The notes: a model not told the origin generated them from the letters alone. A stretch of 64,000 bases of DNA from Streptomyces sp. TLI_053 (GCF_900105395.1 NZ_LT629775.1:5602001-5666000), one strand, 5' to 3'; numbered from the stretch's first letter, positions 31,351-43,317 are shown. A program made the numbers and translations.

Positions 31351-32091
31351 TCAGCCGAGGCGGGCGACCAGCCGTTCCACCAGGGCCGGCAGGGCGGTCG
31401 AGATCGGCTCCCGGACGACCTCCTCGGCGGCCTCGTCGAGCGGCGTCGGCTCGCCGTTCACCACGATCAGCCGGGCGCCGGCCCGCACCGCGTCGTACGG
31501 CAGCGCGGCCACCGGGTAGACCTTCAGGCTGGTGCCGACGGCGATGAACAGCTCGCAGGCCGTGCTGATCGCCTCCGCCTGCCGGAGCACCTCGCTGTCC
31601 AGCTGCTCGCCGAACATCACCGTGCACGGCCGCAGGATCCCGCCGCAGGCCCGGCAGGCCGGATCCGGCTCGCCCGCCGCGACCCGTTCCAGCGCCTGCT
31701 CCATCGGGCCGGTCGCCCGGCAGTCCACGCAGCGCACCTCCCGCGCGGTGCCGTGGAGTTCGAGCACCTTGCGCGGGGTCTGCCCGGCCCGCTGGTGGAG
31801 GCCGTCGACGTTCTGGGTGAGGATCCGCAGCGGCAGCCCGGACCGCTCCAGCGCCACCAGCGCCCGGTGCCCGGCGTTCGGCTCGGCGGCGAGCGCGCCG
31901 GTCGCGGCCCGCATCCGCCACGCCTCGCGGCGGACCTCCGGATCGGACAGGTACGGGCCGACGGTGACCAGTCGCTGCGCGCCCGGGTCGCGCTGCCACA
32001 GACCGTTCGGGCCGCGGTAGTCGGGGATGCCGGAGTCGGTGGAGATCCCGGCGCCGGTGAGCACGGCGATCAGCGGGCGCTTGGCGTTCAT
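31351..32091 (-). CDS. NAD-dependent protein deacylase (sirtuin, Sir2 family)
   Basis: This is a 246-residue sirtuin from ATG 32091. The NAD-binding blocks are GAGIS (13–17), GIPDYRG, TQNVDGLH (92–99) and GTSLKVYP. The catalytic base is His113 in LHG. The structural zinc is held by Cys121, Cys124, Cys146 and Cys149. All are present. Such enzymes remove acetyl or other acyl groups from lysine using NAD and give O-acyl-ADP-ribose. It lies 210 bp upstream of the five-gene operon on the same strand; two ADP-ribosylglycohydrolases are also in this block, which may or may not be related. Confidence 0.94.
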   Translation of the reverse strand: MNAKRPLIAVLTGAGISTDSGIPDYRGPNGLWQRDPGAQRLVTVGPYLSDPEVRREAWRMRAATGALAAEPNAGHRALVALERSGLPLRILTQNVDGLHQRAGQTPRKVLELHGTAREVRCVDCRATGPMEQALERVAAGEPDPACRACGGILRPCTVMFGEQLDSEVLRQAEAISTACELFIAVGTSLKVYPVAALPYDAVRAGARLIVVNGEPTPLDEAAEEVVREPISTALPALVERLVARLG

Positions 32092-32158
32092 GCCCGGGAC
32101 GCTACGGTCCGTGCCGAGCGCCCGCCACCGAAAATCCGCCGGTACGGCCGTCGCGGCT

Positions 32159-33025
32159 TCAGGGGGCGGGGTCGAGCCGCCACCGGCCGCGCACGAGGTC
32201 GAGCGTCACCGTGTGCCAGGCCCCGGCCGGGGCCGGGTCGCGCAGCCGCCAGCGCCGGGGGAGCGCCGTCAGCGCGAGCGCCACCTCGGTCGCGGACACC
32301 GCCGCCACCGTGCCCGCCCAGTGCGCGCTCGTGGCGATCAGCCGTTCCGCCAGGGCGGGGTCGGGTTCGGGCACCAGCACCGGCGGGGCGTCGTCGGCGT
32401 CGGCGTCGGTCAGGGCGGAGCCGGCCAGGAGGGCCAGCAGCCGGCCGAGCAGGGCACCGGGCACCTCCGGGTCCGTCGACTCCACCCGCAGGTAGCAGTC
32501 GTCGTGGCCGGAGAACCACAGGGTGGAGCCCTCGAGGAGGGGAAGCAGCGGCTGGTCGAACGCGGTCGTGCCGACGGCCAGGGCGAGCTCGTCGAGCCGC
32601 TCGGGGGTCACCTCGCCCGGCAGGTCGACCAAGGCCACCTGGTACGGCGTCCAGGTGCCGTCCAGCAGGCGGGGCAGCTCGCCGCGGTCCAGGAGCAGGA
32701 ACTCCCCGCCGACCCCGATGGTGTCCGACGCCCAGGCGCCGACCGGGTGCACGGCGCAGTCGACGCCCAGCTCCGCCGCGATCAGCGACGGCGCCAGGGA
32801 CCGAAAGTCCTCGTCCACGAAGCTGCAGGTGTGCAGATCCACCACGGCGACCGGTCCGGCGGCCCGGCCGGCGAGCAGCCCGGCCAGCTCCCCGGCCTGC
32901 GCGGCCGTCGCGTCCACCAGCCAGGACCCGCCCGCCGCGCGGACGCCGAAGGTCAGCGGGAACGGCCGGAGGTCCGGTCCGACGCTGTTGACGTTCGACG
33001 CGCTGTCACGCCCCACCTCGATCAT
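32159..33025 (-). CDS. Protein of unknown function
   Basis: I place the start at ATG 33025, giving 288 residues; the frame continues upstream, but into arginine/proline-rich sequence. No signal peptide, membrane helix or known motif stands out. Two similar-looking alpha/beta halves are suggested: VAVVDLHTCSFVDEDFRSLA with LLLDRGELPRLLDG (~60–135), and LEGSTLWFSGHDDCYLRVES (~165–184) with a helical C-terminal part. Conserved-looking Trp/Asp residues could mark an immunity- or SUKH-like fold, but that is a guess. It is separated by 67 bp from the sirtuin gene on the same strand. Confidence 0.6.
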   Translation of the reverse strand: MIEVGRDSASNVNSVGPDLRPFPLTFGVRAAGGSWLVDATAAQAGELAGLLAGRAAGPVAVVDLHTCSFVDEDFRSLAPSLIAAELGVDCAVHPVGAWASDTIGVGGEFLLLDRGELPRLLDGTWTPYQVALVDLPGEVTPERLDELALAVGTTAFDQPLLPLLEGSTLWFSGHDDCYLRVESTDPEVPGALLGRLLALLAGSALTDADADDAPPVLVPEPDPALAERLIATSAHWAGTVAAVSATEVALALTALPRRWRLRDPAPAGAWHTVTLDLVRGRWRLDPAP

Positions 33026-33098
33026 CGGGCCATTGTCCGGCGCCGGGGCGCCGGGCTCCAGCGGATTCCGCGGCCCGGCACCCCGCCACCGGCGGGGG

Positions 33099-34769
33099 TC
33101 AGCGTTCGACGGCCTTGGCGAGGATCTCCGGGAGACGCTCCAGCAGCCGCCCGGCGGCGAGGCGCAGTCCGAGGACGGCGACGGCGGCGCCGTAGAGGGG
33201 GCCGACGAGCAGCAGCGGCCAGGTGACGGCGTCGGTGGCGAGGGCCCAGACCAGCCAGCCGACGACGGGTGCGGCGACGAGGGCACTGCCGAACATCGAG
33301 CCGAAGCTGTTCAGCATCACCAGCCCGCCCTGGCCCGGGGCGGCGTTGCGCATCGGGTTGTTGTCGGCGGGCATGGTGTACGGCGCGAGCACGCTGAGCA
33401 CGGCGCCGATCGCGAGGCCGCTGCCGAGCAGCGCGAACGCGACGCCGACGGCGGCCGGCAGCCCGGCCCAGTCGCCGGTGGCGGCGGCGAGCACCAGGGC
33501 GAGCACCAGGGTGACCGGGACGGAGTAGGAGAGGACGGCGAACGCCCGCCCGCGCAGTTCGTCCCGGGCGTCCGCCGGGGTGAGCAGGGTGGCCGCGACC
33601 ATCCAGAACGCGGAGCCGTCCATGCCGAACAGGTTGAGCATCTGCAGCCCGAGGAACATCCCGGTCATCGCCACCAGATAGACCGTCGACCAGCCCTGGA
33701 CGATCGACAGCACACAGATCACCAGCGTCATCCCGATGCTGGTGAAGACGGCGGCCTTGGCCCGCGGCTCGCGCCAGGCGTACCGCAGGTGGCGCTGCAT
33801 CACCGCGCCGGTCCGGCCCTCCGGCAGGAAGCGCGGGCCGCGCCGCGCCCGCTGGACGCCGCGGACGACCTCCACCGTCGAGGCGTCCGCGGTGACCATC
33901 AGCTGCTGCAGGCCGGCGCGCCACCACCGCAGCAGCAGGACGAGCAGCGCGGCGGTCGCGGCGAGCTGGAGCAGGGCCAGCGGCCACCGCCCCTCACCGG
34001 CGGTGCGGGCCGCGTCGACGGCGCCGACCGGCGGGATCCAGCGCAGCACGGCGGCGAACGGGGCCAGCGGACCGAGGTCGGCGCCGTTCTCGCCGGCCTT
34101 GCCGAAGACGCTCTGCGAGGCGAGGTTGGCGATCTGCGCCAGCAGCGCGAAGAGCAGGCCGCCGAAGACGGCGAAGTCCTTGCCGCGCCGGCTGGAGAGC
34201 AGCCGGGCGTTGCCGGCGGCGACCGCCCGGGAGAGTGTCACCACGGTGAGCACCGCGAGCGGCACCCCGACCGCGCCGGCCACCGCCGAGGCGGCGCCGC
34301 GGGCGCCGGACAGCGCGGCGCCGGTGAGCAGCACCAGGCTGATCAGGGGGCCGGGGCCGAGCAGGGCGGCCAGCGCCGAGCCGCGCAGCAGCGGTCCCGG
34401 CCGCAGCGGCAGCATGGTGAGCCGGGTGGGATCGGCGCTCTCGTCACTGGTGAAGAGGAACAGCGGGATCGCGGCCCAGCCGAGGGTGAGCGCGCCGGCC
34501 AGGACGACGCCGGCGTCACCGGCGGCGCCGTGCTCGACGTGGTCGTGGAGGATCGTCAGCAGCAGGGCGACGCCGATCGCGAACAGCAGACCGACGGCGG
34601 TGCCGAGCACGTAGAGGGCGGCGCGGCCGCGGCTGCGGCGCAGCCCGTTGCGCAGCAGCCGGAGCTTGAGCGAGACCAGGGTGCGGACGACCGTCCGGTC
34701 GTCGGGGACCCCGGCCGTCGGGAGCGGGGCGGGAGCCGGGAGCGGGGCCGGGGCGGGGGAGGAGCTCAC
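33099..34769 (-). CDS. ABC transporter permease (large, 12-helix type)
   Basis: The product has 556 residues from GTG 34769, overlapping the ATPase stop by 4 nt. After a Pro/Ala head (~1–25) there are about twelve hydrophobic segments, with a cytoplasmic loop in the middle (~300–345: TADASTVEVVRGVQRARRGP). The layout suits an ABC-2 or ABC-type exporter subunit with both halves in one chain. There is no substrate-binding protein, so export rather than uptake is expected. Substrate unknown; the pair is common in streptomycetes. Confidence 0.85.
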   Translation of the reverse strand: MSSSPAPAPLPAPAPLPTAGVPDDRTVVRTLVSLKLRLLRNGLRRSRGRAALYVLGTAVGLLFAIGVALLLTILHDHVEHGAAGDAGVVLAGALTLGWAAIPLFLFTSDESADPTRLTMLPLRPGPLLRGSALAALLGPGPLISLVLLTGAALSGARGAASAVAGAVGVPLAVLTVVTLSRAVAAGNARLLSSRRGKDFAVFGGLLFALLAQIANLASQSVFGKAGENGADLGPLAPFAAVLRWIPPVGAVDAARTAGEGRWPLALLQLAATAALLVLLLRWWRAGLQQLMVTADASTVEVVRGVQRARRGPRFLPEGRTGAVMQRHLRYAWREPRAKAAVFTSIGMTLVICVLSIVQGWSTVYLVAMTGMFLGLQMLNLFGMDGSAFWMVAATLLTPADARDELRGRAFAVLSYSVPVTLVLALVLAAATGDWAGLPAAVGVAFALLGSGLAIGAVLSVLAPYTMPADNNPMRNAAPGQGGLVMLNSFGSMFGSALVAAPVVGWLVWALATDAVTWPLLLVGPLYGAAVAVLGLRLAAGRLLERLPEILAKAVER

Positions 34770-35575
34770 CGCTCGCCCCCGCCGAGCCAGTCGAGCGACC
34801 GGCCGTCGTCCTCGCGGACGCCGATCAGGTCCAGGAACGCCTCGTGCAGGCTGCGCCCGCCGCGGACGGCGTCGAGCGGGCCCTGGGCGATCACCCGGCC
34901 GGCGCTGATGACGGCGACCCAGTCGCAGAGCTGCTCGACCAGCTCCATCACATGGCTGGAGAAGACCACGGTGGAGCCGGCCGCCGCGTACCGCTTGAGC
35001 ACGCCGCGGATGGTCTGGGCGGAGACCGGGTCGACGCCCTCGAACGGCTCGTCGAGGAAGAGCACGTCCGGGTTGTGCAGCAGGGCGGCGGCGAGGCCGA
35101 TCTTCTTGCGCATGCCGGTGGAGTAGTCGGCGACCAGCTTGTCGGCGTGGTCGGCGAGGTCGAGGACGGCGAGCAGTTCCTCGGCGCGGCGGTCGACCTC
35201 GGCGCCCGGCAGTCCGCGCAGCCGGCCGTTGTACTGGAGCAGCTCGCGGCCGCTGAGCCGCTCGAACATGCGCAGGCCCTCGGGCAGGATGCCGATCCGG
35301 GCCTTGGCGGTGACCGGGTCGGCCCAGACGTCGGCGCCGTGGACGAGCACGGTCCCCTGGTCGGGCCGGAGCAGGCCGGTGACCATCGACAGCGTGGTGG
35401 TCTTGCCGGCGCCGTTCGGGCCGACCAGTCCGATGAACGCCCCGGTCGGCAGCTCCAGAGCGAGCCCGGCGACGGCGGCCTGGCTCCCGAAGTGCTTCCA
35501 CAGGCCCTGGATGGACACCGCCGAGGGCACGGGGGCGGTCGGGTCGGGGGACGGCGGCGGCGCCGATGCCTGCAT
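34766..35575 (-). CDS. ABC transporter ATP-binding protein
   Basis: This is a 269-residue ATPase from ATG 35575. Walker A is GPNGAGKT (52–59), the signature YSTGMRKK (151–158), Walker B VLFLDEP (171–177) and the H-loop histidine lies in VVFSSHVMELVEQ. The signature deviates from LSGGQ as in drug- and ABC-2-type exporters. The N-terminal ~18 residues are Pro/Ala-rich. It powers the permease encoded by the overlapping downstream gene. The open frame continues far upstream but only as a shadow of other sequence. Confidence 0.93.
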   Translation of the reverse strand: MQASAPPPSPDPTAPVPSAVSIQGLWKHFGSQAAVAGLALELPTGAFIGLVGPNGAGKTTTLSMVTGLLRPDQGTVLVHGADVWADPVTAKARIGILPEGLRMFERLSGRELLQYNGRLRGLPGAEVDRRAEELLAVLDLADHADKLVADYSTGMRKKIGLAAALLHNPDVLFLDEPFEGVDPVSAQTIRGVLKRYAAAGSTVVFSSHVMELVEQLCDWVAVISAGRVIAQGPLDAVRGGRSLHEAFLDLIGVREDDGRSLDWLGGGER

Positions 35576-35788
35576 GGTGGCTCTCTCTGCTGATGGTCGG
35601 ACCGGTCGGGGCGGTGGTCGTTCCAAGATCGAAACGGGCCCCGACAACAGCCTGCCACCGCCCGGCCCGGCCTGTCTCCTGCGGCGCTGCCCCAGGTGTG
35701 TCGGGACCGAACGGGTGAAGAGCGGGGCGCAGGAGGAGGGACGGATCCGGAGGTGTACCGGTTCGGAAGAAACGGCAACTACTCGGAG

Positions 35789-35829
35789 CCCCCGTTCGTC
35801 CTGCACTATGAGAGTCCGACGAACGGGGG
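35789..35829. promoter_or_regulatory. 12-bp perfect inverted repeat (operator or hairpin) upstream of 35867
   Basis: CCCCCGTTCGTC (35789–35800) is mirrored by GACGAACGGGGG (35818–35829), with a 17-nt gap containing CACTATGAG. It lies 38 bp upstream of the DUF1707 gene start and could be an operator around a −10, or an mRNA hairpin. Confidence 0.5.
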
Positions 35830-35866
35830 GACCCCGTGGTCGCACGGGGGTACCGGGAGGTGGCGG

Positions 35867-36487
35867 ATGGCCGTTCAGCCGTGGGGTGAGCAGGAGTTCG
35901 GGGCGGCCAGGCCGCCGGTTCCGGGCCCGCCCCCGACGCCGTACCCCCCGATGCAGTACCCCCCGATGCCGTCGGCCGCCGCGCCGCAGGCCGCCGTGCC
36001 GCAGGCGGCGATGCCGCAGTCGGCGATGCGGGCGGCGACCGCGGACCGCGAGCGCACGGTGGACGTGCTGAAGGCCGCGTTCGCCGAGGGCCGGCTCAGT
36101 GCCGCCGAGTACGGCGAGCGCTTCGAGGCGGCCAGCGGCGCGCAGACCTACGGCCAGCTCGCCCGGCTGGTCGCCGACCTGCCGGCCGGGCCGATGGTCG
36201 CCCCGCAGATGACGGCCCCGCAGATGGTGGTGCCGGCGACCTTCCTGCCGCCGCCGGTCATGATGCCGCCGCCGCGGCCGACCAACGCGGCGGCCGTGGC
36301 CTCCCTGGTGCTCAGCCTGCTGGGCATGGGCGCCCCGGCGGTGGTGGCCGGCCACATCGCCAAGAACCAGATCGCCCGGCGCAACGAGGACGGCGACGGG
36401 ATGGCCACCTTCGGCCTGGTCCTCGGGTACGTGGAATGCTTCTTCTGGACCCTGCTGATGTTCGCCGTGGTGGCCGGCGGCGCCTGA
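35867..36487 (+). CDS. DUF1707 / DUF4190 domain membrane protein
   Basis: The ATG at 35867, with GGGAGG 6 nt upstream, gives 206 residues. A proline/glutamine/methionine-rich head (~1–55) precedes a DUF1707 segment (~55–100: RAATADRERTVDVLKAAFAE then GRLSAAEYGERFEAA), a short helical module common at the start of actinobacterial membrane proteins. A second Pro/Met-rich linker follows, then a DUF4190 unit with two membrane helices (~142–165 and ~185–204) separated by the GHIAKNQIARRNEDGDG loop. Function unknown; regulation may involve the inverted repeat just upstream. Confidence 0.8.
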   Translation: MAVQPWGEQEFGAARPPVPGPPPTPYPPMQYPPMPSAAAPQAAVPQAAMPQSAMRAATADRERTVDVLKAAFAEGRLSAAEYGERFEAASGAQTYGQLARLVADLPAGPMVAPQMTAPQMVVPATFLPPPVMMPPPRPTNAAAVASLVLSLLGMGAPAVVAGHIAKNQIARRNEDGDGMATFGLVLGYVECFFWTLLMFAVVAGGA

Positions 36488-36816
36488 GCGGTACGAGGAG
36501 GGTGGCGGGACGGCCGCCACCGGGAGCGCCCCGGCCCGGGGCCCGCCCGGGGGTGCCGGCCCGGGCCGCCTGCCGCGACGCGACCGGGCGGTCCCTCCCG
36601 CCAGGTGTGACGGGCAGGTGAAGGTCCGGGTGAACCGCCGTGGGGACCAAGCCTTAGGATGCCGGGAAGGCTGCCCCGGACCTCGTGCCCGGGGCGGTTC
36701 CATGAGACGCGATCTCATTCCCGCCGGTACCTGCTCGGAGGACCTCGACGGGCGGTGACAGTGCCGCCGGGGAGAAAGTCCGGTGACGGGCTCGATGCTG
36801 ACACGAAGAGACGGCA
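36488..36816. other. Gene-free stretch between the DUF1707 and DUF2142 genes
   Basis: A 329-bp GC-rich interval. Several self-complementary CCGGGCC-type stretches (36525–36560) might terminate the upstream gene. I see no coding sequence and no convincing −35/−10 pair for the downstream gene. Confidence 0.4.
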
Positions 36817-38442
36817 GTGACTCCTAATCCCAACCGACCGATGACGAAGACCTTCAAGCGGATAGCCGACCGCCTGGTGAACTCCCCGCGACGGCTGTGG
36901 GGGGTCTCCTTCCTCCTGTTCGTCGTTCTCGGCTCGGCGTGGTCGCTGTCCACTCCGATGGGCGGCTCGCCGGACGAGTACGCGCACCTGGTGCGGGCCG
37001 CCGCGGTCGCCCGCGGGCAGGTCAACGGCACCGAGGTGATGGTCAAGCACCAGGTCGCCGGCATGGACGGCCAGTTCGCCGAGACCGGCGTCCAGCTGCC
37101 GGAGTGGTACCGGGAGCTGTCGAGCCGCCACACCTGCTACGCCTTCCAGCAGTGGCAGTCGGCCGACTGCGCGCCACCGCTGGGCACCTCGGAGAAGACC
37201 GTCGAGGTGACCACCGCGGCGGGGCGTTACAACCCGCTCTACTACGCGGTGGTGGGCTGGCCCAGCCTGCTCGTGTCCGGTGAGCCCGGGCTGTACCTGA
37301 TGCGACTGGTCTCCGCGGTGTTCTGCGCCGCGCTGCTGGCCAGCGCCGTGGTCGCGGCCGCCGAGTGGCGACGCCGCGGGATCATGATCGCCGGTCTGCT
37401 CGCCGCCCTGACGCCGACGACCCTGTACATGGGCGGCATGGTGAACCCGAGCGGCCCCGAGATCGCCGCCGGTGTCCTGGTCTGGAGCGCGGCGCTGCCG
37501 ATGTTCATGGCACCGGACCGTGCCCTGCTGAACCGTCGGCTGCTGCGGCTGGGGATCGGCGGCCTGGTGCTGATCAACATCCGCCCGCTGGGTCTGGTCT
37601 GGTTCGCCGGCGCGGTCGTCTGCTCACTGCTGCTGACCCAGCGCTCGGCCGTCCGCATGGTGGTGCGGACGAGGGCGACCTGGCTCTGGGGCCTGCTCCT
37701 GCTGGCCGGTACCGGGGTCGCCATGGCCTGGGCGATGGCCCACCCGGACCACTCGGTGATCCAGATCCCCGACTGGTTCACCCCGCTGAACGCCGCACGG
37801 CGGACCTTCGACAACTCGCTCGTCTACATCCACCAGATGATCGGCGACTTCGGCTGGCTGGACACCCCGGCCCCGGCCATCACCTGGCTGCTCTGGCCGG
37901 CCGCGATCATCCTGCTGATCCTGCTGGCGCTCTGCTTCGGCCGCCCGCGCCAGGCCTTCGTGGTGCTGGCCATCATGGTCGCGCTGGTCCTGGTGCCGGT
38001 CGCCGCGCAGGCGAGCCAGGCGACCAAGATCGGCATGGTCTGGCAGGGCCGCTACCTGCTGCCCTTCATGGTCGGCCTGCCGATGGCGGCGGCGGCCGTG
38101 GCCGCCCTGCGGGTGCCGTCCGGCGGGCTGCCGTGGCGGCGCCTGATCGGCTGGATGGCCCTGACCCTCACGGTGGCGAACGTCGCCGCCTTCGTCTGGA
38201 CGCTGCGCCGCAACACCGTCGGCACCGCGGGCGCGTTCTTCATCCACCCCGCGCACTGGTCGCCGCCGGGCAGTTGGCTGCTCTGGCTGCTGGCGTACGG
38301 CCTCGGTGCGACCGGCCTGGCCGTGATCGCCCTGGCCGGTGACCGCACGCCGCCGGCCCCGGCCCCGACGCCGCACCCGCCGGTCGACGGCGAGCGGGTC
38401 CTGCGCCGGGCCGACGACCGGCGGGCGACGCCGGTCGGCTGA
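36817..38442 (+). CDS. DUF2142 multi-spanning membrane protein
   Basis: The product has 541 residues from GTG 36817 (GAAGAG precedes); ATG 36841 is an alternative eight codons in. After a basic N-terminus come about ten to twelve membrane helices. The first large outside loop (~47–130) starts with PMGGSPDEYAHLVRAAAVARG, the Asp-Glu…His pattern of DUF2142, a family with a GT-C-like layout often found beside polysaccharide genes. A second outer loop (~310–345) has IPDWFTPLNAARRTFDNS. It is the last gene before rpsL and may serve the polysaccharide island that begins after tuf; that link is inference. Confidence 0.82.
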   Translation: MTPNPNRPMTKTFKRIADRLVNSPRRLWGVSFLLFVVLGSAWSLSTPMGGSPDEYAHLVRAAAVARGQVNGTEVMVKHQVAGMDGQFAETGVQLPEWYRELSSRHTCYAFQQWQSADCAPPLGTSEKTVEVTTAAGRYNPLYYAVVGWPSLLVSGEPGLYLMRLVSAVFCAALLASAVVAAAEWRRRGIMIAGLLAALTPTTLYMGGMVNPSGPEIAAGVLVWSAALPMFMAPDRALLNRRLLRLGIGGLVLINIRPLGLVWFAGAVVCSLLLTQRSAVRMVVRTRATWLWGLLLLAGTGVAMAWAMAHPDHSVIQIPDWFTPLNAARRTFDNSLVYIHQMIGDFGWLDTPAPAITWLLWPAAIILLILLALCFGRPRQAFVVLAIMVALVLVPVAAQASQATKIGMVWQGRYLLPFMVGLPMAAAAVAALRVPSGGLPWRRLIGWMALTLTVANVAAFVWTLRRNTVGTAGAFFIHPAHWSPPGSWLLWLLAYGLGATGLAVIALAGDRTPPAPAPTPHPPVDGERVLRRADDRRATPVG

Positions 38443-38492
38443 ACGTCGGACGAGTTGCGGAGCACGCCCGGAGGGAGTGTGCTATAAGCATC

Positions 38493-38525
38493 GGCCGTGG
38501 CGCCGGGGACCTCGGCGCCACGGCC
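38493..38525 (+). terminator. Terminator between the DUF2142 gene and the str promoter
   Basis: A 12-bp perfect stem (GGCCGTGGCGCC, 38493–38504, with 38514–38525) and 9-nt loop lie 50 bp after the stop. It insulates the rpsL promoter, which begins 25 bp further on. Confidence 0.75.
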
Positions 38526-38549
38526 ATGACCTGCGACGTTCCATTTGTT

Positions 38550-38578
38550 TTGACCGAGCCCGATGCGCTAGGTACGCT
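38550..38578 (+). promoter_or_regulatory. str operon (rpsL) promoter
   Basis: TTGACC (38550–38555) and TACGCT (38573–38578) with a 17-bp spacer form an excellent housekeeping promoter. It would start near 38585, leaving a leader of about 240 nt before rpsL. Confidence 0.75.
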
Positions 38579-38584
38579 CTGACC

Positions 38585-38822
38585 TTGTGCCTGGGGTGTC
38601 CCCGGGTCCTTGTGCGTGCATGCACACCGGTCGCCGCGCCGAGCCGGAGCGCCTTTTCGGGCGCGCCGCGCGTAGAGCGCCGTCGCTGTACATCAGCCCA
38701 CGGGATTCCGTGCCGGAAAAAACCCAACACACCCGACCGCGTGGGTCGACCACGGGGCCGTGTGCGAGGGAACACCGCAGGTTAGTTCCACCAAGCCTTG
38801 GCACACAGAAAACGGAGAAACG
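38585..38822 (+). promoter_or_regulatory. rpsL 5' leader
   Basis: About 240 nt of untranslated sequence. A short AAAAAA run occurs at 38718–38723. No family-level RNA motif is recognised. The final AACGGAGAAACG supplies the ribosome site for the GTG start of rpsL. Confidence 0.4.
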
Positions 38823-39194
38823 GTGCCTACGATCCAGCAGCTGGTCCGAAAGGGCCGGCAGGACAAGGTCGAGAAGAACAAGACTCCCGCGCTGAAGGGC
38901 TCCCCGCAGCGCCGTGGGGTCTGCACGCGTGTGTACACGACCACCCCGAAGAAGCCGAACTCGGCCCTTCGTAAGGTCGCCCGTGTGCGCCTCACCAGCG
39001 GGATCGAGGTCACCGCTTACATCCCGGGCGAGGGCCACAACCTGCAGGAGCACTCCATCGTGCTGGTTCGCGGTGGTCGTGTGAAGGACCTTCCTGGTGT
39101 CCGCTACAAGATCATCCGCGGTTCGCTCGACACCCAGGGTGTCAAGAACCGCAAGCAGGCTCGCAGCCGCTACGGCGCCAAGAAGGAGAAGTAA
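38823..39194 (+). CDS. rpsL: 30S ribosomal protein S12
   Basis: S12 controls decoding accuracy at the A site and is the streptomycin-resistance protein. The GTG at 38823 gives 123 residues; the frame upstream belongs to the leader. The accuracy region TTPKKPNSALRKVARVRL (~39–56) has the wild-type PKKP lysines (Lys43). The GGRVKDLPGVRY loop is also wild type (Lys88), so no streptomycin-resistance mutation is seen. First gene of rpsL–rpsG–fusA. Confidence 0.97.
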   Translation: MPTIQQLVRKGRQDKVEKNKTPALKGSPQRRGVCTRVYTTTPKKPNSALRKVARVRLTSGIEVTAYIPGEGHNLQEHSIVLVRGGRVKDLPGVRYKIIRGSLDTQGVKNRKQARSRYGAKKEK

Positions 39195-39196
39195 GA

Positions 39197-39667
39197 ATGC
39201 CTCGTAAGGGCCCCGCCCCGAAGCGCCCGGTCATCATCGACCCGGTCTACGGCTCCCCGGTCGTCACCCAGCTGGTCAACAAGATCCTGCTGCACGGCAA
39301 GCGCTCCACCGCCGAGCGGATCGTCTACGGCGCCCTCGAGGGCGTCCGCGAGAAGAGCGGCGCCGACCCGGTCGTCACGCTGAAGCGTGCGCTGGAGAAC
39401 GTCAAGCCCGCCCTCGAGGTCAAGTCCCGCCGTGTCGGTGGCGCGACCTACCAGGTTCCGGTCGAGGTCCGCCCGGGCCGCGCCAGCACCCTGGCGCTGC
39501 GCTGGATGGTCGGCTACTCGCGCGCCCGTCGCGAGAAGACCATGACCGAGCGCCTGATGAACGAGATCCTCGACGCCAGCAACGGCCTGGGCGCTTCCGT
39601 GAAGCGTCGCGAGGACACCCACAAGATGGCCGAGTCCAACAAGGCGTTCGCGCACTACCGCTGGTAG
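39197..39667 (+). CDS. rpsG: 30S ribosomal protein S7
   Basis: S7 nucleates assembly of the 30S head. It has 156 residues from ATG 39197, two nucleotides after the rpsL stop with GAAGGAGAAG upstream. It starts MPRKGPAPKRPVIIDPVYGS and contains the RNA-binding VGGATYQVPVEVRPGR beta-ribbon (~80–95). In E. coli S7 represses the str operon by binding the rpsL–rpsG gap, but the 2-bp gap here leaves no room for that kind of site. Confidence 0.97.
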   Translation: MPRKGPAPKRPVIIDPVYGSPVVTQLVNKILLHGKRSTAERIVYGALEGVREKSGADPVVTLKRALENVKPALEVKSRRVGGATYQVPVEVRPGRASTLALRWMVGYSRARREKTMTERLMNEILDASNGLGASVKRREDTHKMAESNKAFAHYRW

Positions 39668-39706
39668 TCCGTACCCCGTCACTAGACAGAGAGAGAACGA
39701 GCCACC

Positions 39707-41812
<2,106 letters not shown>

Positions 41813-41861
41813 CGTCCCGACTTTCGGGACAACAGCCACCCCTTAGGCTATTGGGAGGCAA

Positions 41862-41891
41862 CCCGGGAGGATCCGGTCGGATCCTCCCGGG
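41862..41891 (+). terminator. Hairpin between fusA and tuf
   Basis: A perfect 13-bp stem (CCCGGGAGGATCC, 41862–41874, with 41879–41891) has a GGTC loop and no U-tract, 50 bp after fusA. It may reduce read-through so that tuf depends on its own promoter in the 118 bp that follow; I could not fix that promoter by eye. Confidence 0.65.
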
Positions 41892-42009
41892 GCCTCCGGC
41901 CCCCCACCCGGTGGGGCGGCACGGGGTGTCCTCCGGACAGCCCACACAAAACCGATCAAAGACCAACTGACGTCACCACGGCGTACAGAACTGTCCTCAG
42001 GAGGACTCA

Positions 42010-43203
<1,194 letters not shown>

Positions 43204-43235
43204 TTGATGCTCTGACTTTTCGACCATCGGTCGAG

Positions 43236-43282
43236 GAGGGCCCGGCGAAGATCTCACGATCTTCGCCGGGCCCTCGGCTTTT
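43236..43282 (+). terminator. Rho-independent terminator after tuf
   Basis: An 18-bp perfect stem (43236–43253 with 43258–43275) and TCAC loop are followed by GGCTTTT. It ends the str/tuf block. Confidence 0.92.
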
Positions 43283-43309
43283 GTCCGGAGCGGTTCCGCT
43301 CTATAGGAT
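43281..43309 (+). promoter_or_regulatory. Probable leaderless promoter of 43318 with internal palindrome
   Basis: TTGTCC (43281–43286) and TAGGAT (43304–43309) are 17 bp apart; the −10 ends 8 bp before the ATG at 43318, so the transcript would be leaderless or nearly so. A perfect 14-nt palindrome GAGCGGTTCCGCTC (43288–43301) fills the spacer and is a natural place for a repressor. Confidence 0.5.
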
Positions 43310-43317
43310 CCGGCACC

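Noticed and set aside
38935..39120. Streptomycin-resistance substitutions in rpsL
   Set aside because: The PKKP and GGRVKDLPG lysines are wild type.
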